64,000 nt of DNA from JAAFIM01 sp964467315. Lineage in GTDB: Bacteria > Bacteroidota > Bacteroidia > Chitinophagales > Saprospiraceae. The notes under the pieces are model-generated. The model was not told the origin of the DNA, made no database searches, and saw nothing but the letters and a program-made list of their open reading frames with translations. This document shows, piece after piece, positions 56,444 to 64,000 of the stretch. The DNA lies in contig CAYXSA010000005.1 in the NCBI GenBank assembly GCA_964467315.1, positions 1-64,000 on the forward strand. Direction: 5' to 3'. The translations under genes were made by a program, and so were the position numbers. Position 1 is the stretch's first letter. The number at the start of each line of letters is the position of its first letter.

Positions 56444-57748
56444 ATGAAACTATCCAAACGGCAAGAGCAATTTTTCAACTCGCTGAAACGCGGCACAGGT
56501 GAAGCCTATTTAATCGCCCGCGATAATCCGCAAATTGATTTTTTTGAACCCCTTATACAAGGCCTGCTCCATATATTTGCTTACGACGGACAAAGCGAGG
56601 GCGATAGAGCAGCGTATATATACCAAATTTTTGCCCTTTGCCCGCAAAAAGATAAAATTCGCCGAGCGCTTTTGCAGGGTTTAGCCAGCGAGCAAACAGA
56701 TACTTGGAATTTGACCCATCTGTTTGCTATCGCCCAACTTTTCGCTCAAGACGGCGATAAAGAAGTAAAACAAGCCATATATGATAGCTTTTTATCCCAT
56801 CCGATAGCAGGCTCCGAATGGGTCGGCGCAGAAGAAATCATAGCCCTCGATGGGATAGATGGGCTGCTATTCGTCGCCGAAAAATTTGGAAAATACATAG
56901 AGGCAAATCCCGACAATTGGCAAGATGACTGGTTTATCAGCCTGTTTCAAACAGAAAATCCAGAGATGGCTGTAATGGCTTTTTTAGAAAATAAGGCAAA
57001 AGAAAACCAGCATATCCGCAGCTATCTCGACAATATAGAACGCACGCGACAAAGCCAAAAGGCGCATAAAAGACCCGAAATACAATACAAAAACATCGTC
57101 GAGGAAGTCCTAAATAGCAAGCCCTTTATTTCCTATAAAAGAAGGCGAAATTTATCGCAAGCGGAAATTATGCAGTTAGCCGAGCGGCTACGAGATGCGA
57201 CAGATGGCAGCGAAATCGAAAAGCTTTTGGATATTTTTGCCTGTTATCCATATCCCTTTGAGAGCGATATAATTTTAAGCTTTGCCCAAGCTAAAAAAAG
57301 TGGCAAAAATCGCATATCCGAGTATGCTGTATCGGCTCTCAAACATCTAAAAAGCCCCGCTATACGCGCCTTCGCTTTGGATAAAATACAAAACGACAAA
57401 AATCCAATCAATTATTTAGAAATTTTAGTTTCCAATTATCAAAGCGGAGATTTTCAGCTATTGACTCGCATCGCCGCCAAAACCAAATCGCCGCATAAAA
57501 TAGAGCAGCTGGCAGGCATATATGCCGATATTTTTCAAGCGAACAAAAGCGCAGAATGCAAAGAGCCGCTACAGATGTTATACAGAAAAATGAATTGCGG
57601 CATTCATAGGCATAGCATTGTAGAAATACTGATGGAGAATAAGGTTTTATCGGAAGAGATAAGGCAGGAAATAGCCTTCGATAGTTATGCACCTACGCGT
57701 GCACTGCGCCGCCCGCCCTTTGCGGGCGGCGCACCATATTTTGCGTGA
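56444..57748 (+). CDS. HEAT-repeat-like protein with repeat-derived C-terminus
   Basis: This 434-residue alpha-helical protein has no signal peptide and is probably cytoplasmic. Regular helices such as HLFAIAQLFAQDGDKEVKQAIYDSFL and YAVSALKHLKSPAIRAFALDKIQ suggest HEAT/ARM-like repeats, a protein-binding scaffold. Partner and role unknown. The last 16-17 residues (TRALRRPPFAGGAPYFA) are translated from the GC hairpin of a palindromic element that begins inside the gene; the stop TGA is the TGA of GCGTGAGGG. The original end of the gene was therefore replaced, with probably only a few residues lost, since the preceding EIAFDSYAPTR resembles a family C-terminus. Confidence 0.75.
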   Translation: MKLSKRQEQFFNSLKRGTGEAYLIARDNPQIDFFEPLIQGLLHIFAYDGQSEGDRAAYIYQIFALCPQKDKIRRALLQGLASEQTDTWNLTHLFAIAQLFAQDGDKEVKQAIYDSFLSHPIAGSEWVGAEEIIALDGIDGLLFVAEKFGKYIEANPDNWQDDWFISLFQTENPEMAVMAFLENKAKENQHIRSYLDNIERTRQSQKAHKRPEIQYKNIVEEVLNSKPFISYKRRRNLSQAEIMQLAERLRDATDGSEIEKLLDIFACYPYPFESDIILSFAQAKKSGKNRISEYAVSALKHLKSPAIRAFALDKIQNDKNPINYLEILVSNYQSGDFQLLTRIAAKTKSPHKIEQLAGIYADIFQANKSAECKEPLQMLYRKMNCGIHRHSIVEILMENKVLSEEIRQEIAFDSYAPTRALRRPPFAGGAPYFA

Positions 57749-57824
57749 GGGATATGTAGAGCCGTAGCATGCTACGGCTCAAATAGCCCGACCCTGCGCC
57801 CTTTTTTGGCGCAGGGGCACGCCC
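57705..57824 (-). repeat. Modular palindromic element, copy 16, overlapping a gene end
   Basis: A GC hairpin (CGCCGCCCGCCCTTTGCGGG... from 57707) lies within the HEAT-like gene, and the core is 57743-57824 with the AGCCGTAGCATGCTACGGCT palindrome. It is the most compact copy. The GGGCGTG end is 14 bases from the DUF6029 gene stop. Confidence 0.85.
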
Positions 57825-57837
57825 AAATAAAAAAGGC

Positions 57838-59538
57838 TTAAAAGCGGGACTGTAGCGAGAGGCGCACGCCGTTGAAGGCGGGTTCGTAACGGCAAACGCC
57901 GCCCGTGCAGACGATGCCTTCGACCTGTTTGACGTAACTGATGCCGAACATGGTGCTGCCCTCTGTGTAGCCGATGAGCGCCGTGTAAAAATGCTTCGGT
58001 TTGTCGTATTTGGTGGGCACGATGTTAATCATGTCGCTGATAGAAAACGACCAATGTGGGGCGATGTTCAGCTCGAAAAGCCCGTAAAGCCAAGAGCCGT
58101 AATCCTGTTTGTTGTGCATATACTGCGCCTCGATGCGGAAGGAAGTATTATCGTTGAGCGTATAATTAAACTCCGCAAAAGGTATGTAGGAGCGCACCAG
58201 CGGCACATTGGGCTTAAATTCGTAGATTTCTTGATTATACTGTTGAAGTTGAAAACCGCCCGAAAGTTTCCACTTTCCCTTTTGTTTATAGGAGGCTTCA
58301 AAGAAAAACTCCCGATAAAGTAAGGTATTATCGGGCTTGGTGATATTGGAGATGTTTAGCAAAAACTGCCATTTTCTTTTGTAAGTATACATAAGGTCGA
58401 GTTGCAGGGCTTGCTCGCCGATTTCTTGAGTAGCGGCATTGTAGCGCGAGCAAAGTCGGTAGGTATTTTGGCGCGCCATAGGCGGCAGGAAGGCGATTTG
58501 TCCGCGTGTGAGGATTTGCAGGGGCGAGGTACGAAACACAAAATTTTCGGTGCGTTTGTAGGCAAGCATCGCCGAAAGACCTTTTTGCGAATAGCTGAGC
58601 GAAGTCAAAGCCGTGTAGCCGTCGTGGTCTTCCAAAATCCCGTCCGCGCGTAGCGGATTTATCGCCTCATGTGTTTTGTAAGCACCTTCAGCATACCAAG
58701 CGAAATTACCGATATTGAGGGTATTGTAGGCGCTAAAGGCGTAGGTCGTGTACTTGGGGATAAATTTATCTTCGGGTGTATAGGAAGAAATATCTTGGGC
58801 TATGCGGTTCATGGTTTGGTCGTCGAGGGTGCGGCGCACGATACCCAGACCGCCGACCATAGAGGCATTTTCTCCGAGCTGCAAAAAGCCTTCCGCCGCT
58901 CCGCCCGCTATAATGGGGTCGTAGGTTGCCAGCAGATTGGGCTGCTTTTCGACCATTTTTTGCTTGCCCGCAAAGACGCGGACGGACAAATTTTCATTGA
59001 ATTGATACAAAAATCGAGCGCCAACGAGGGCATTATCGATGGCTAAGAAACGATTTTCGTAGGCGCGAAATATAGTGCCCGTGCCGATTTGGTCGTAGAT
59101 ATAGCCCGCCGTAATGTCGAGTTTGCCGACCGCTTTGCGTACGTGCCAGCGCCCGATACCGACAGCCGTATAGGAGTCGAGCGGGTCGACGAGATTGGAA
59201 TTAAAAAAGGCATCGAAGCGCAGCCCTATATCAAAGCCCCAGTTGCGATAATTGAGGGTAACCCAAGAGGTCGTGCCGAATTTTTGCCTATCGTACTGCG
59301 GCGTATTGGCAGCGCCGATGGAGGAGTCGCGCACAAAAAAGTTGGCAAGCGTCTGTATATCGCCCGAAAGTTTGCTGCCTGTGAGGTCGTTGGTTTCAGC
59401 ATTTTCTGTTTCGGTATCAGGCTCCAAAATGGGCGTTTCGAGGCTGTCCTTTGGCGGCTCTTCTTCCTGCGAAAAGGCAGCATTTAGGGGCAAAAAAGCA
59501 ACAAAAAGCAAGAGCAGCGCGGTAAGTAGTTTTTTCAT
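57838..59538 (-). CDS. DUF6029-type outer membrane protein
   Basis: This 566-residue protein has a signal peptide (KKLLTALLLLFVAFLPLNAAFSQ) and an acidic linker (EEEPPKDSLETPILEPDTETENAE), followed by alternating amphipathic strands ending in a Phe (LSLQSRF), the usual mark of an outer-membrane barrel. The stretch YIYDQIGTGTIFRAYENRFLAIDNALVGARF (about residues 148-178) and the GGVCRYEPAFNGVRLSLQSRF end fit the DUF6029 family of Bacteroidota. Function unknown. It is probably monocistronic. Confidence 0.8.
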   Translation of the reverse strand: MKKLLTALLLLFVAFLPLNAAFSQEEEPPKDSLETPILEPDTETENAETNDLTGSKLSGDIQTLANFFVRDSSIGAANTPQYDRQKFGTTSWVTLNYRNWGFDIGLRFDAFFNSNLVDPLDSYTAVGIGRWHVRKAVGKLDITAGYIYDQIGTGTIFRAYENRFLAIDNALVGARFLYQFNENLSVRVFAGKQKMVEKQPNLLATYDPIIAGGAAEGFLQLGENASMVGGLGIVRRTLDDQTMNRIAQDISSYTPEDKFIPKYTTYAFSAYNTLNIGNFAWYAEGAYKTHEAINPLRADGILEDHDGYTALTSLSYSQKGLSAMLAYKRTENFVFRTSPLQILTRGQIAFLPPMARQNTYRLCSRYNAATQEIGEQALQLDLMYTYKRKWQFLLNISNITKPDNTLLYREFFFEASYKQKGKWKLSGGFQLQQYNQEIYEFKPNVPLVRSYIPFAEFNYTLNDNTSFRIEAQYMHNKQDYGSWLYGLFELNIAPHWSFSISDMINIVPTKYDKPKHFYTALIGYTEGSTMFGISYVKQVEGIVCTGGVCRYEPAFNGVRLSLQSRF

Positions 59539-59791
59539 TGGTAGTAAGTAATAACTGAGGTTACGCAGAAGCGCTTGATTTTTTAGCGTTGGGGCAGCGT
59601 CCCCGCTACGCTTTTGCGTAGCATCAGGTAGTAAGCAGTAAGTATTTTGTGGCTTTTTTTGTAAAGCACAAAATACAGTGCACTTGATACATGATACTAT
59701 TCGGCGGCTGTGTAGCTTTGCCGCTGTATTGGTAGCAAAATTGGCAAAAAAAACTTAAAAACAGCGCTTTACAGCCGCGCAAAAAAGAAAA

Positions 59792-61051
59792 ATGAAAAAT
59801 CGCAGCGCGATACGGCTCATGCTTTTGTCGAATTTCATCGCCAACATGGCGCAGGGCATGACCATGATAACTATACCGATGTATTTCACCGCCCAAAACT
59901 TAGGCAATGCCTTCGTAGTCTTTTATTGGTGCGTTACGCTGGTAACTTTGTTTTGGACACCCTACGCGGGTATGCTGGTCGATAGGTACGACCGCAGAAA
60001 AATCTTCTTATATGCCAACTTTAGCTGTGCTATCATACTCGCGGCGCTCTTTGGGGCAGGCTTTTTCGGGGGAGAAATGCCCGCTTGGGCAGCCGCTGCC
60101 GCCTTCGCAATGACGTTTTTCAATTACAACATCTACTATGCCTGCTTTTATAGCTTTTTGCAGGAGATAACCCCGCCTGAAGGCTACGGAAAATTGGCTT
60201 CCACCATCGAAGTACAGGGGCAATTTGGCTCTACCATAGCGGGGGCACTGGCGGCGATGCTCTGGACGGGCGAGTGCATCGGCGGGATTTGCTTACCCAA
60301 ATTTAGTTTGACCGAAATTATCGGCATCAATGCCCTCTGTTACCTCCTAACATACTTCATTATACGCGCTATGCGCTACGAATCCAACACGGATAGACTC
60401 GCCTCAGAAGCCGATGACACGGCGCTTCAGCGGCTTTTTACGGGCGCAAAATGGTTGCGCGAAAATCCCTACATACTTTTATTTGGAGTTATCTCCTTTG
60501 CGGTCTTTTTGGTGGTCATTTTGGGCACTTTTTCGCTCAATCCCATCTATGCTGAAGCGCATTTGGGGGGCGGGAAAGCCATTTACGCATGGTCGGAGGT
60601 GGCGTATTCGATAGGGGCGGTCATTTCGGGGGCTGCGGTGGCTTGGGCATTCGCGTGGACGGATGCTATACGGGCGATAATTTGGCTCACTGTAGCGACT
60701 ATAGGGCTTTGTTTGGTCTTATTTTTGACCCGCGATGAATGGATTTTTTATGCGATGTGCTTCGTTTTGGGTTTGACGAATGCGGGCATACGCGTTTTGC
60801 GCGTTCCGTACATCTTCGCCGTCGTGCCCAACTGGGTGGCGGGGCGAGTAAACAGCATTTTTGCACTCTCCAACGTGCTGCTAAGGCTCTTTTTTCTAGC
60901 TATTTTCGCCCTGCCTTTTTTCCATGTCAGCAACAATATCGTCTGGACTTTTGCGATTTTATCCGTATTTTTGCTGCTTGCTACCGTCCTGATGCTGCTC
61001 GTTCTGCCGCATTTGCCTACGGTATCCGCAAAAAAAAGCGACGCTGCATAA
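59792..61051 (+). CDS. Major facilitator superfamily transporter
   Basis: This 419-residue inner-membrane protein has about twelve hydrophobic segments. The loop between segments 2 and 3 has GMLVDRYDRRKIFLYAN, a match to the MFS motif GxLaDRxGRRkxl. The substrate is unknown; similar proteins are often drug or lipid-related exporters. The Phe-rich middle (FGVISFAVFLVVILGTFSLNPI) and a polar C-terminus (SAKKSDAA) are typical. The 253 bases upstream hold the palindrome CCCCGCTACGC...GCGTAGC (about 59598-59621) and a GATACATGATAC motif, but no clear promoter. Confidence 0.85.
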   Translation: MKNRSAIRLMLLSNFIANMAQGMTMITIPMYFTAQNLGNAFVVFYWCVTLVTLFWTPYAGMLVDRYDRRKIFLYANFSCAIILAALFGAGFFGGEMPAWAAAAAFAMTFFNYNIYYACFYSFLQEITPPEGYGKLASTIEVQGQFGSTIAGALAAMLWTGECIGGICLPKFSLTEIIGINALCYLLTYFIIRAMRYESNTDRLASEADDTALQRLFTGAKWLRENPYILLFGVISFAVFLVVILGTFSLNPIYAEAHLGGGKAIYAWSEVAYSIGAVISGAAVAWAFAWTDAIRAIIWLTVATIGLCLVLFLTRDEWIFYAMCFVLGLTNAGIRVLRVPYIFAVVPNWVAGRVNSIFALSNVLLRLFFLAIFALPFFHVSNNIVWTFAILSVFLLLATVLMLLVLPHLPTVSAKKSDAA

Positions 61052-61070
61052 TTTAATTTTTTCTATTTTT

Positions 61071-61152
61071 GGGCGTGCCCGCCTGCCTAAAAAGGGCAGG
61101 CGGTCGGGCTATTTGAGCCGTAGCATGCTACGGCTCTACATATCCCTCACGC
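61071..61152 (+). repeat. Modular palindromic element, copy 17
   Basis: The cleanest short copy: hairpin A GCCC-GCCTGCC-TAAAAAG-GGCAGGC-GGTC-GGGC, hairpin B the palindrome AGCCGTAGCATGCTACGGCT, then a GC hairpin CCGCGCCCAC...GTGGGCGCGG (about 61157-61183). It begins 20 bases after the MFS stop. Confidence 0.9.
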
Positions 61153-61200
61153 AAGTTCCGCGCCCACAAAGGGTGGGCGCGGCTCTAATCTCATACCCCG

Positions 61201-61521
61201 ATGGAACTGCTAAAAACATACACCTCCGCCCAATTTGCCAAACGTATAGGCATCAGCACGCCGACACTTCAAAAATGGGAAGAACATTTTAAGGATTTAT
61301 CGCCCTCCCTCGATGCTCAAGGCAAACGTTATTATACGGATAGCGATGCCGATGTCTGGGAGCTTATTGTCCGCTGGATAAAGACCGAAAAATGCGACTT
61401 AGAGGAAGCCGCCCGCCGTGTCAGCCTGCAACAGGAGTTCCGCCGCCGACAGCACGAAAGCATACAACGCCTCACCAATATCCGCCAATTTCTACAGCAC
61501 TTAGCCGACGACCTCCCGTAG
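61201..61521 (+). CDS. MerR-like helix-turn-helix protein
   Basis: This 106-residue protein has an N-terminal MerR-type winged helix (SAQFAKRIGISTPTLQKWEEHF at residues 9-30, then YYTDSDADVWELIVRWIKTEKCDLEEAARRV) followed by a helical tail (EFRRRQHESIQRLTNIRQFLQHLADDLP) that could form a dimer coiled coil. It lacks an effector-binding domain. The target is unknown. The stop TAG is the TAG of a small palindrome (GTAGGGGCAGAC...GTCTGCCC, 61517-61543), so the last residues may have been altered by that repeat. Confidence 0.7.
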   Translation: MELLKTYTSAQFAKRIGISTPTLQKWEEHFKDLSPSLDAQGKRYYTDSDADVWELIVRWIKTEKCDLEEAARRVSLQQEFRRRQHESIQRLTNIRQFLQHLADDLP

Positions 61522-61686
61522 GGGCAGACCCATGTGTCTGCCCGCCAAGCGTGAGGGATAGCAATGTAGAGCCGTAGCATGCTACGGCTCGCAATGGATA
61601 GCCCGACCGCCGCGCATGTAGAGCCGTAGCATGCTACGGCTCCGCCCGCCGCCCTTTGCGGCGGGCGATGCGCGGCGGGCACGCCC
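61517..61686 (-). repeat. Small palindrome plus modular palindromic element, copy 18
   Basis: The palindrome GTAGGGGCAGAC/GTCTGCCC (61517-61543) is followed by the core 61549-61686. Both slots contain the same AGCCGTAGCATGCTACGGCT palindrome, one as hairpin B and one inside hairpin A. Confidence 0.85.
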
Positions 61687-61708
61687 AAAAAACAAACGCG
61701 TAGAAAAA

Positions 61709-61759
61709 CATTCGTCATTCACTTCGTGGTGGCTTCGCCGCTCGTCATTCGTCATTCCT
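61709..61759. repeat. GTCATTC-type heptamer array at the lptB start
   Basis: CATTCGTCATTC, an interruption with CTTCGTGGTGGCTTCG, then CGTCATTCGTCATTC ending 3 bases before the lptB ATG, read in the direction of the gene. Confidence 0.85.
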
Positions 61760-62509
61760 ATGCAGCTACGCGCAGATAATTTAGTGAAGCAATACGGCAA
61801 ACGCACCGTCGTGCGCGGGGTGTCTATCTCCGTGCAACAGGGCGAAATCGTAGGGCTTTTGGGCCCAAACGGCGCGGGCAAAACGACGACCTTTTATATG
61901 ACGGTCGGCTTTGTTCGCCCCGATGAAGGCATCGTAACCCTTGATAATCAGCCTATTACAAATTTGCCCATGTACAAGCGGGCGCAACTCGGCATCGGCT
62001 ACCTGCCGCAGGAAGCTTCTATTTTTCGCAAATTGAGTGTCGAAGACAATATAAAAGCCGTCTTAGAAATGACCAAACTAAGCCGCAGCGAACAAAAAGA
62101 GCGCTTAGAAAATCTACTCGACGAATTTAGCCTGCACAAGGTGCGCAGCAGTATGGGCGATACGCTTTCGGGCGGCGAGCGGCGGCGCACAGAGATAGCC
62201 CGCGCATTGGCGACAAATCCAAAATTTATCCTACTCGATGAACCCTTCGCAGGCATCGACCCCATCGCCGTCGAAGACATACAAAGCATCGTCTACAAGC
62301 TCAAACACAAAAATATCGGTATCCTCATCACCGACCACAATGTCGGCGAAACGCTCTCTATCATCGACCGCGCTTATCTGATGGTCGATGGCAGCATCTT
62401 CCGCGAAGGTGCCCCCGAAGACTTGGCAAACGACGAGCGCGTAAGACAAGTGTACTTAGGGCAAAGCTTTATCTTACGCCCCAAATACAGCGAAAATAAA
62501 ACACCTTAA
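61760..62509 (+). CDS. lptB: LPS export ABC transporter ATP-binding protein LptB
   Basis: This 249-residue cytoplasmic ATPase pairs with LptF/LptG to pull lipopolysaccharide from the inner membrane into the Lpt bridge. Walker A is GPNGAGKT at 35-42, the Q-loop LPQEASIF, the signature LSGGE at 136-140, Walker B ILLDEP ending Asp160-Glu161, and the H-loop TDH with His193. Marks of LptB rather than LivG-type ATPases are the YLPQEASIFRKLSVEDN stretch and GETLSIIDRAYLM. Length is standard. ATG at 61760 gives the canonical N-terminus; longer frames translate repeats. The start follows a heptamer array with no Shine-Dalgarno site. Confidence 0.96.
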   Translation: MQLRADNLVKQYGKRTVVRGVSISVQQGEIVGLLGPNGAGKTTTFYMTVGFVRPDEGIVTLDNQPITNLPMYKRAQLGIGYLPQEASIFRKLSVEDNIKAVLEMTKLSRSEQKERLENLLDEFSLHKVRSSMGDTLSGGERRRTEIARALATNPKFILLDEPFAGIDPIAVEDIQSIVYKLKHKNIGILITDHNVGETLSIIDRAYLMVDGSIFREGAPEDLANDERVRQVYLGQSFILRPKYSENKTP

Positions 62510-62520
62510 GTAACTGCGCG

Positions 62521-62620
62521 AAATAAATTCACATTTCGAAAACGCAGTTTCGGGCTTGAAAATCAAGCACAGCGCAGGTTTTCAAGTTTGAAACAAGCGA
62601 GAAATAATGTGAATTTATTT
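62521..62620. repeat. 100-base nested palindrome after lptB
   Basis: AAATAAATTCACATT (62521-62535) and AATGTGAATTTATTT (62606-62620) are perfect 15-base inverted repeats. Inside them GTTTC-N3-CTTGAAAA (62547-62562) and TTTTCAAG-N3-GAAAC (62579-62594) pair, around a short CTTGA/TCAAG hairpin. It sits 11 bases after the lptB stop and could end transcription or be a small non-autonomous element. Confidence 0.75.
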
Positions 62621-62725
62621 TGCTTTCGTACTTAACACAAATAGGTATTTGTTACAACCGCCGCCAGACAGCGCCACCCCTATTTTCGCCCAACAGTCCA
62701 GCAATCTCTCAACTATCTGCAATAT

Positions 62726-64000
62726 ATGAAATACGCTCTACTGCTCCTCGCTCTCTTCGCCGTACACAGTGCCGCCAGCGCACAACAACCCCTTAGCGCC
62801 GAAGACCTTGCCGCTAAACGCACCTTCACGGACTTAGATTCTGCCCTGCTCGCACCCGATGAGGTCTACAAACTCGACCTGAGAGGGCAAGCCATCGACA
62901 AACTACCCGAAGATGTGCTAAAACTTAAAAACCTACACAGCCTCCGACTCAATGGCAACAACCTCGCCGCCCTGCCCGAAAAAATCGAACGCCTAAAGTT
63001 TCTCCAAGAACTCCACCTCGAAAAAAATCGGCTCGCCTCCCTGCCCGCCAACCTGCATAAGCTAAAATTTTTGCATACCATCGCCCTGCGATACAATCAA
63101 CTCCAAACCCTGCCCCCCAATTTCGGGCAACTCCCCGCGCTCAAATACCTCGACCTGCGCGACAACGACCTCCAAACCCTGCCCGAAAAATGGCTAAAAA
63201 AAGACGCACCCCTCGAAAACCTCTACCTCTCCTTCAATAACCTCAAACACCTGCCCGCTTATTTCGGTACCTGTCTGCAACTGCGACACCTCGAAATCAA
63301 CGGCAATCACTTCCCCGCCCTGCCCGCAGAATTGCGCAATTGCCAAAACCTGCGCTTCCTCGACATCGGCTACAACCGCGAAATCAACTGGAAAAAAGCC
63401 TACGAAGTCATCGCCGAACTCCAAAACTTGGAAGAACTCTATTCCGATGGCATGGACGCGCCCACCCTGCCTGCCTCCCTTTCCAAACTCACCAAACTCA
63501 AAAAGCTACACCTCAAAAACTGCAAATTCTCCACCCTCCCCGATTTCATCGGCACACTCCTACATCTCCAAGAACTCGACCTTAGCCGCACGCCTCTACG
63601 CACCCTCCCCGACAACCTCTCCCAACTCCCCGACCTCATACGCATACACGCCAACGAATGCGAAATTAGTGCCCTGCCCGCCAGCATCGGAAAATTCAAA
63701 CAGCTCCGCGAAATGCACCTAAAAGGCAACGAACTCACTACCCTGCCCGATGGCATCGGCGAACTCGACCGCCTACAAGGGCTCTACCTCGCCAACAACA
63801 AAATTAGCGTCCTGCCCGAAGCCATCGAAGGTCTCCAAGACCTCTACTATCTCGAACTCCAAAACAATCAACTCAAAACCCTCCCCAAAGCCATCTCCCG
63901 CCTCGCAGGGCTCACAGGGCTTTACCTCACAGGCAACCCCCTCGAAGGCTACGATTTCGACGCGCTACAGCTCGCCCTCCCACATACCTACATCTCTTGG
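62726..64000 (+). CDS. Secreted leucine-rich-repeat protein (partial, runs off the window)
   Basis: The frame from ATG 62726 is open for 425 codons to the last base. It starts with a signal peptide (KYALLLLALFAVHSAASAQQ) and a short cap, then from about residue 45 carries about fourteen leucine-rich repeats of 22-24 residues with LxxLxLxxNxLxxLPxxIxxL, such as LHSLRLNGNNLAALPEKIERL and LQGLYLANNKISVLPEAIEGL. It should form a curved solenoid for protein binding, in the periplasm or outside the cell. The last visible residues (LALPHTYISW) look like the end of an LRR protein, so the stop is probably just beyond. The coding strand is C-rich and G-poor, which differs from neighbours. Confidence 0.85.
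   Translation, partial: MKYALLLLALFAVHSAASAQQPLSAEDLAAKRTFTDLDSALLAPDEVYKLDLRGQAIDKLPEDVLKLKNLHSLRLNGNNLAALPEKIERLKFLQELHLEKNRLASLPANLHKLKFLHTIALRYNQLQTLPPNFGQLPALKYLDLRDNDLQTLPEKWLKKDAPLENLYLSFNNLKHLPAYFGTCLQLRHLEINGNHFPALPAELRNCQNLRFLDIGYNREINWKKAYEVIAELQNLEELYSDGMDAPTLPASLSKLTKLKKLHLKNCKFSTLPDFIGTLLHLQELDLSRTPLRTLPDNLSQLPDLIRIHANECEISALPASIGKFKQLREMHLKGNELTTLPDGIGELDRLQGLYLANNKISVLPEAIEGLQDLYYLELQNNQLKTLPKAISRLAGLTGLYLTGNPLEGYDFDALQLALPHTYISW

Noticed and set aside
1..64000. tRNA, rRNA or other structured RNA genes.
   Set aside because: No T-loop, cloverleaf or rRNA-like stretch was found by reading; a tRNAscan-SE/Infernal run would be decisive.
1..64000. Transposase or RAYT gene that could mobilise the palindromic elements.
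   Set aside because: No open frame shows Y1 (HUH), DDE or serine/tyrosine recombinase motifs in this window; the mobiliser, if any, lies elsewhere.

Overview
The window looks like a chromosomal segment from a member of the Bacteroidota, most likely a Cytophagales-type environmental bacterium; the exact family cannot be told from the sequence alone. The reasons are: many secreted proteins end in type IX secretion (T9SS) C-terminal sorting domains; there is a TonB receptor with an N-terminal carboxypeptidase-regulatory-like domain and a DUF6029-type outer membrane protein; start codons lack Shine-Dalgarno sites; and several genes carry the Bacteroidota promoter (TTTG, 18-20 bases, TAnnTTTG). 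No rRNA, tRNA, CRISPR array, prophage or intact transposase was seen.

Layout. 1-3.6 kb: a nucleoid-associated protein, a divergent pair of HTH regulators (one an S24 self-cleaving type repressor), and a solo HsdR-N-like nuclease-fold protein. 3.8-6.9 kb: a bile-acid:sodium symporter family carrier and recG. 7.4-10.2 kb: two adjacent decayed genes, a TonB receptor that lost its barrel and a beta-helix protein with an internal stop and apparently permuted parts. 10.8-35.2 kb: two giant secreted T9SS proteins (4332 and about 3661 residues) built from Ig-like modules, a PKD domain, a thioredoxin-fold-like Omp28 relic and a sorting domain. 35.5-43.6 kb: an unknown charged protein and three SBBP-propeller T9SS proteins, two of them tandem duplicates. 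43.9-48.6 kb: gcvP, a twice-frameshifted small gene and a lipoprotein. 49.1-55.2 kb: secreted and outer-surface proteins, including an Asn/Gly/Trp/Tyr-rich one. 55.3-64 kb: a histidine phosphatase, a HEAT-like protein, a DUF6029 outer membrane protein, an MFS transporter, a MerR-like regulator, lptB and a secreted leucine-rich-repeat protein running off the end.

The most unusual content lies between the genes. About 22 copies of a modular palindromic element occur. Each starts GGGCGTG and ends TATCCCTCACGC. Between them lie a variable hairpin closed by GCCC/GGTC-GGGC and a second exchangeable hairpin. The ends form a stem (GCGTG/CACGC) that covaries in three copies (GCATG/CATGC, GCGAG/CTCGC), so a three-way-junction fold is supported from the sequence alone. 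Most copies sit 5-25 bases after a stop codon with the GGGCGTG end facing the gene, and five occur as inverted pairs. A second system consists of short arrays of 7-base repeats (ACTTTTC, GTAACTC, GTCATTC). They abut start or stop codons within 0-5 bases, and in the cases I could test the pyrimidine-rich strand reads towards the neighbouring gene or element. Element sequence has also been captured as the C-terminal codons of one gene.
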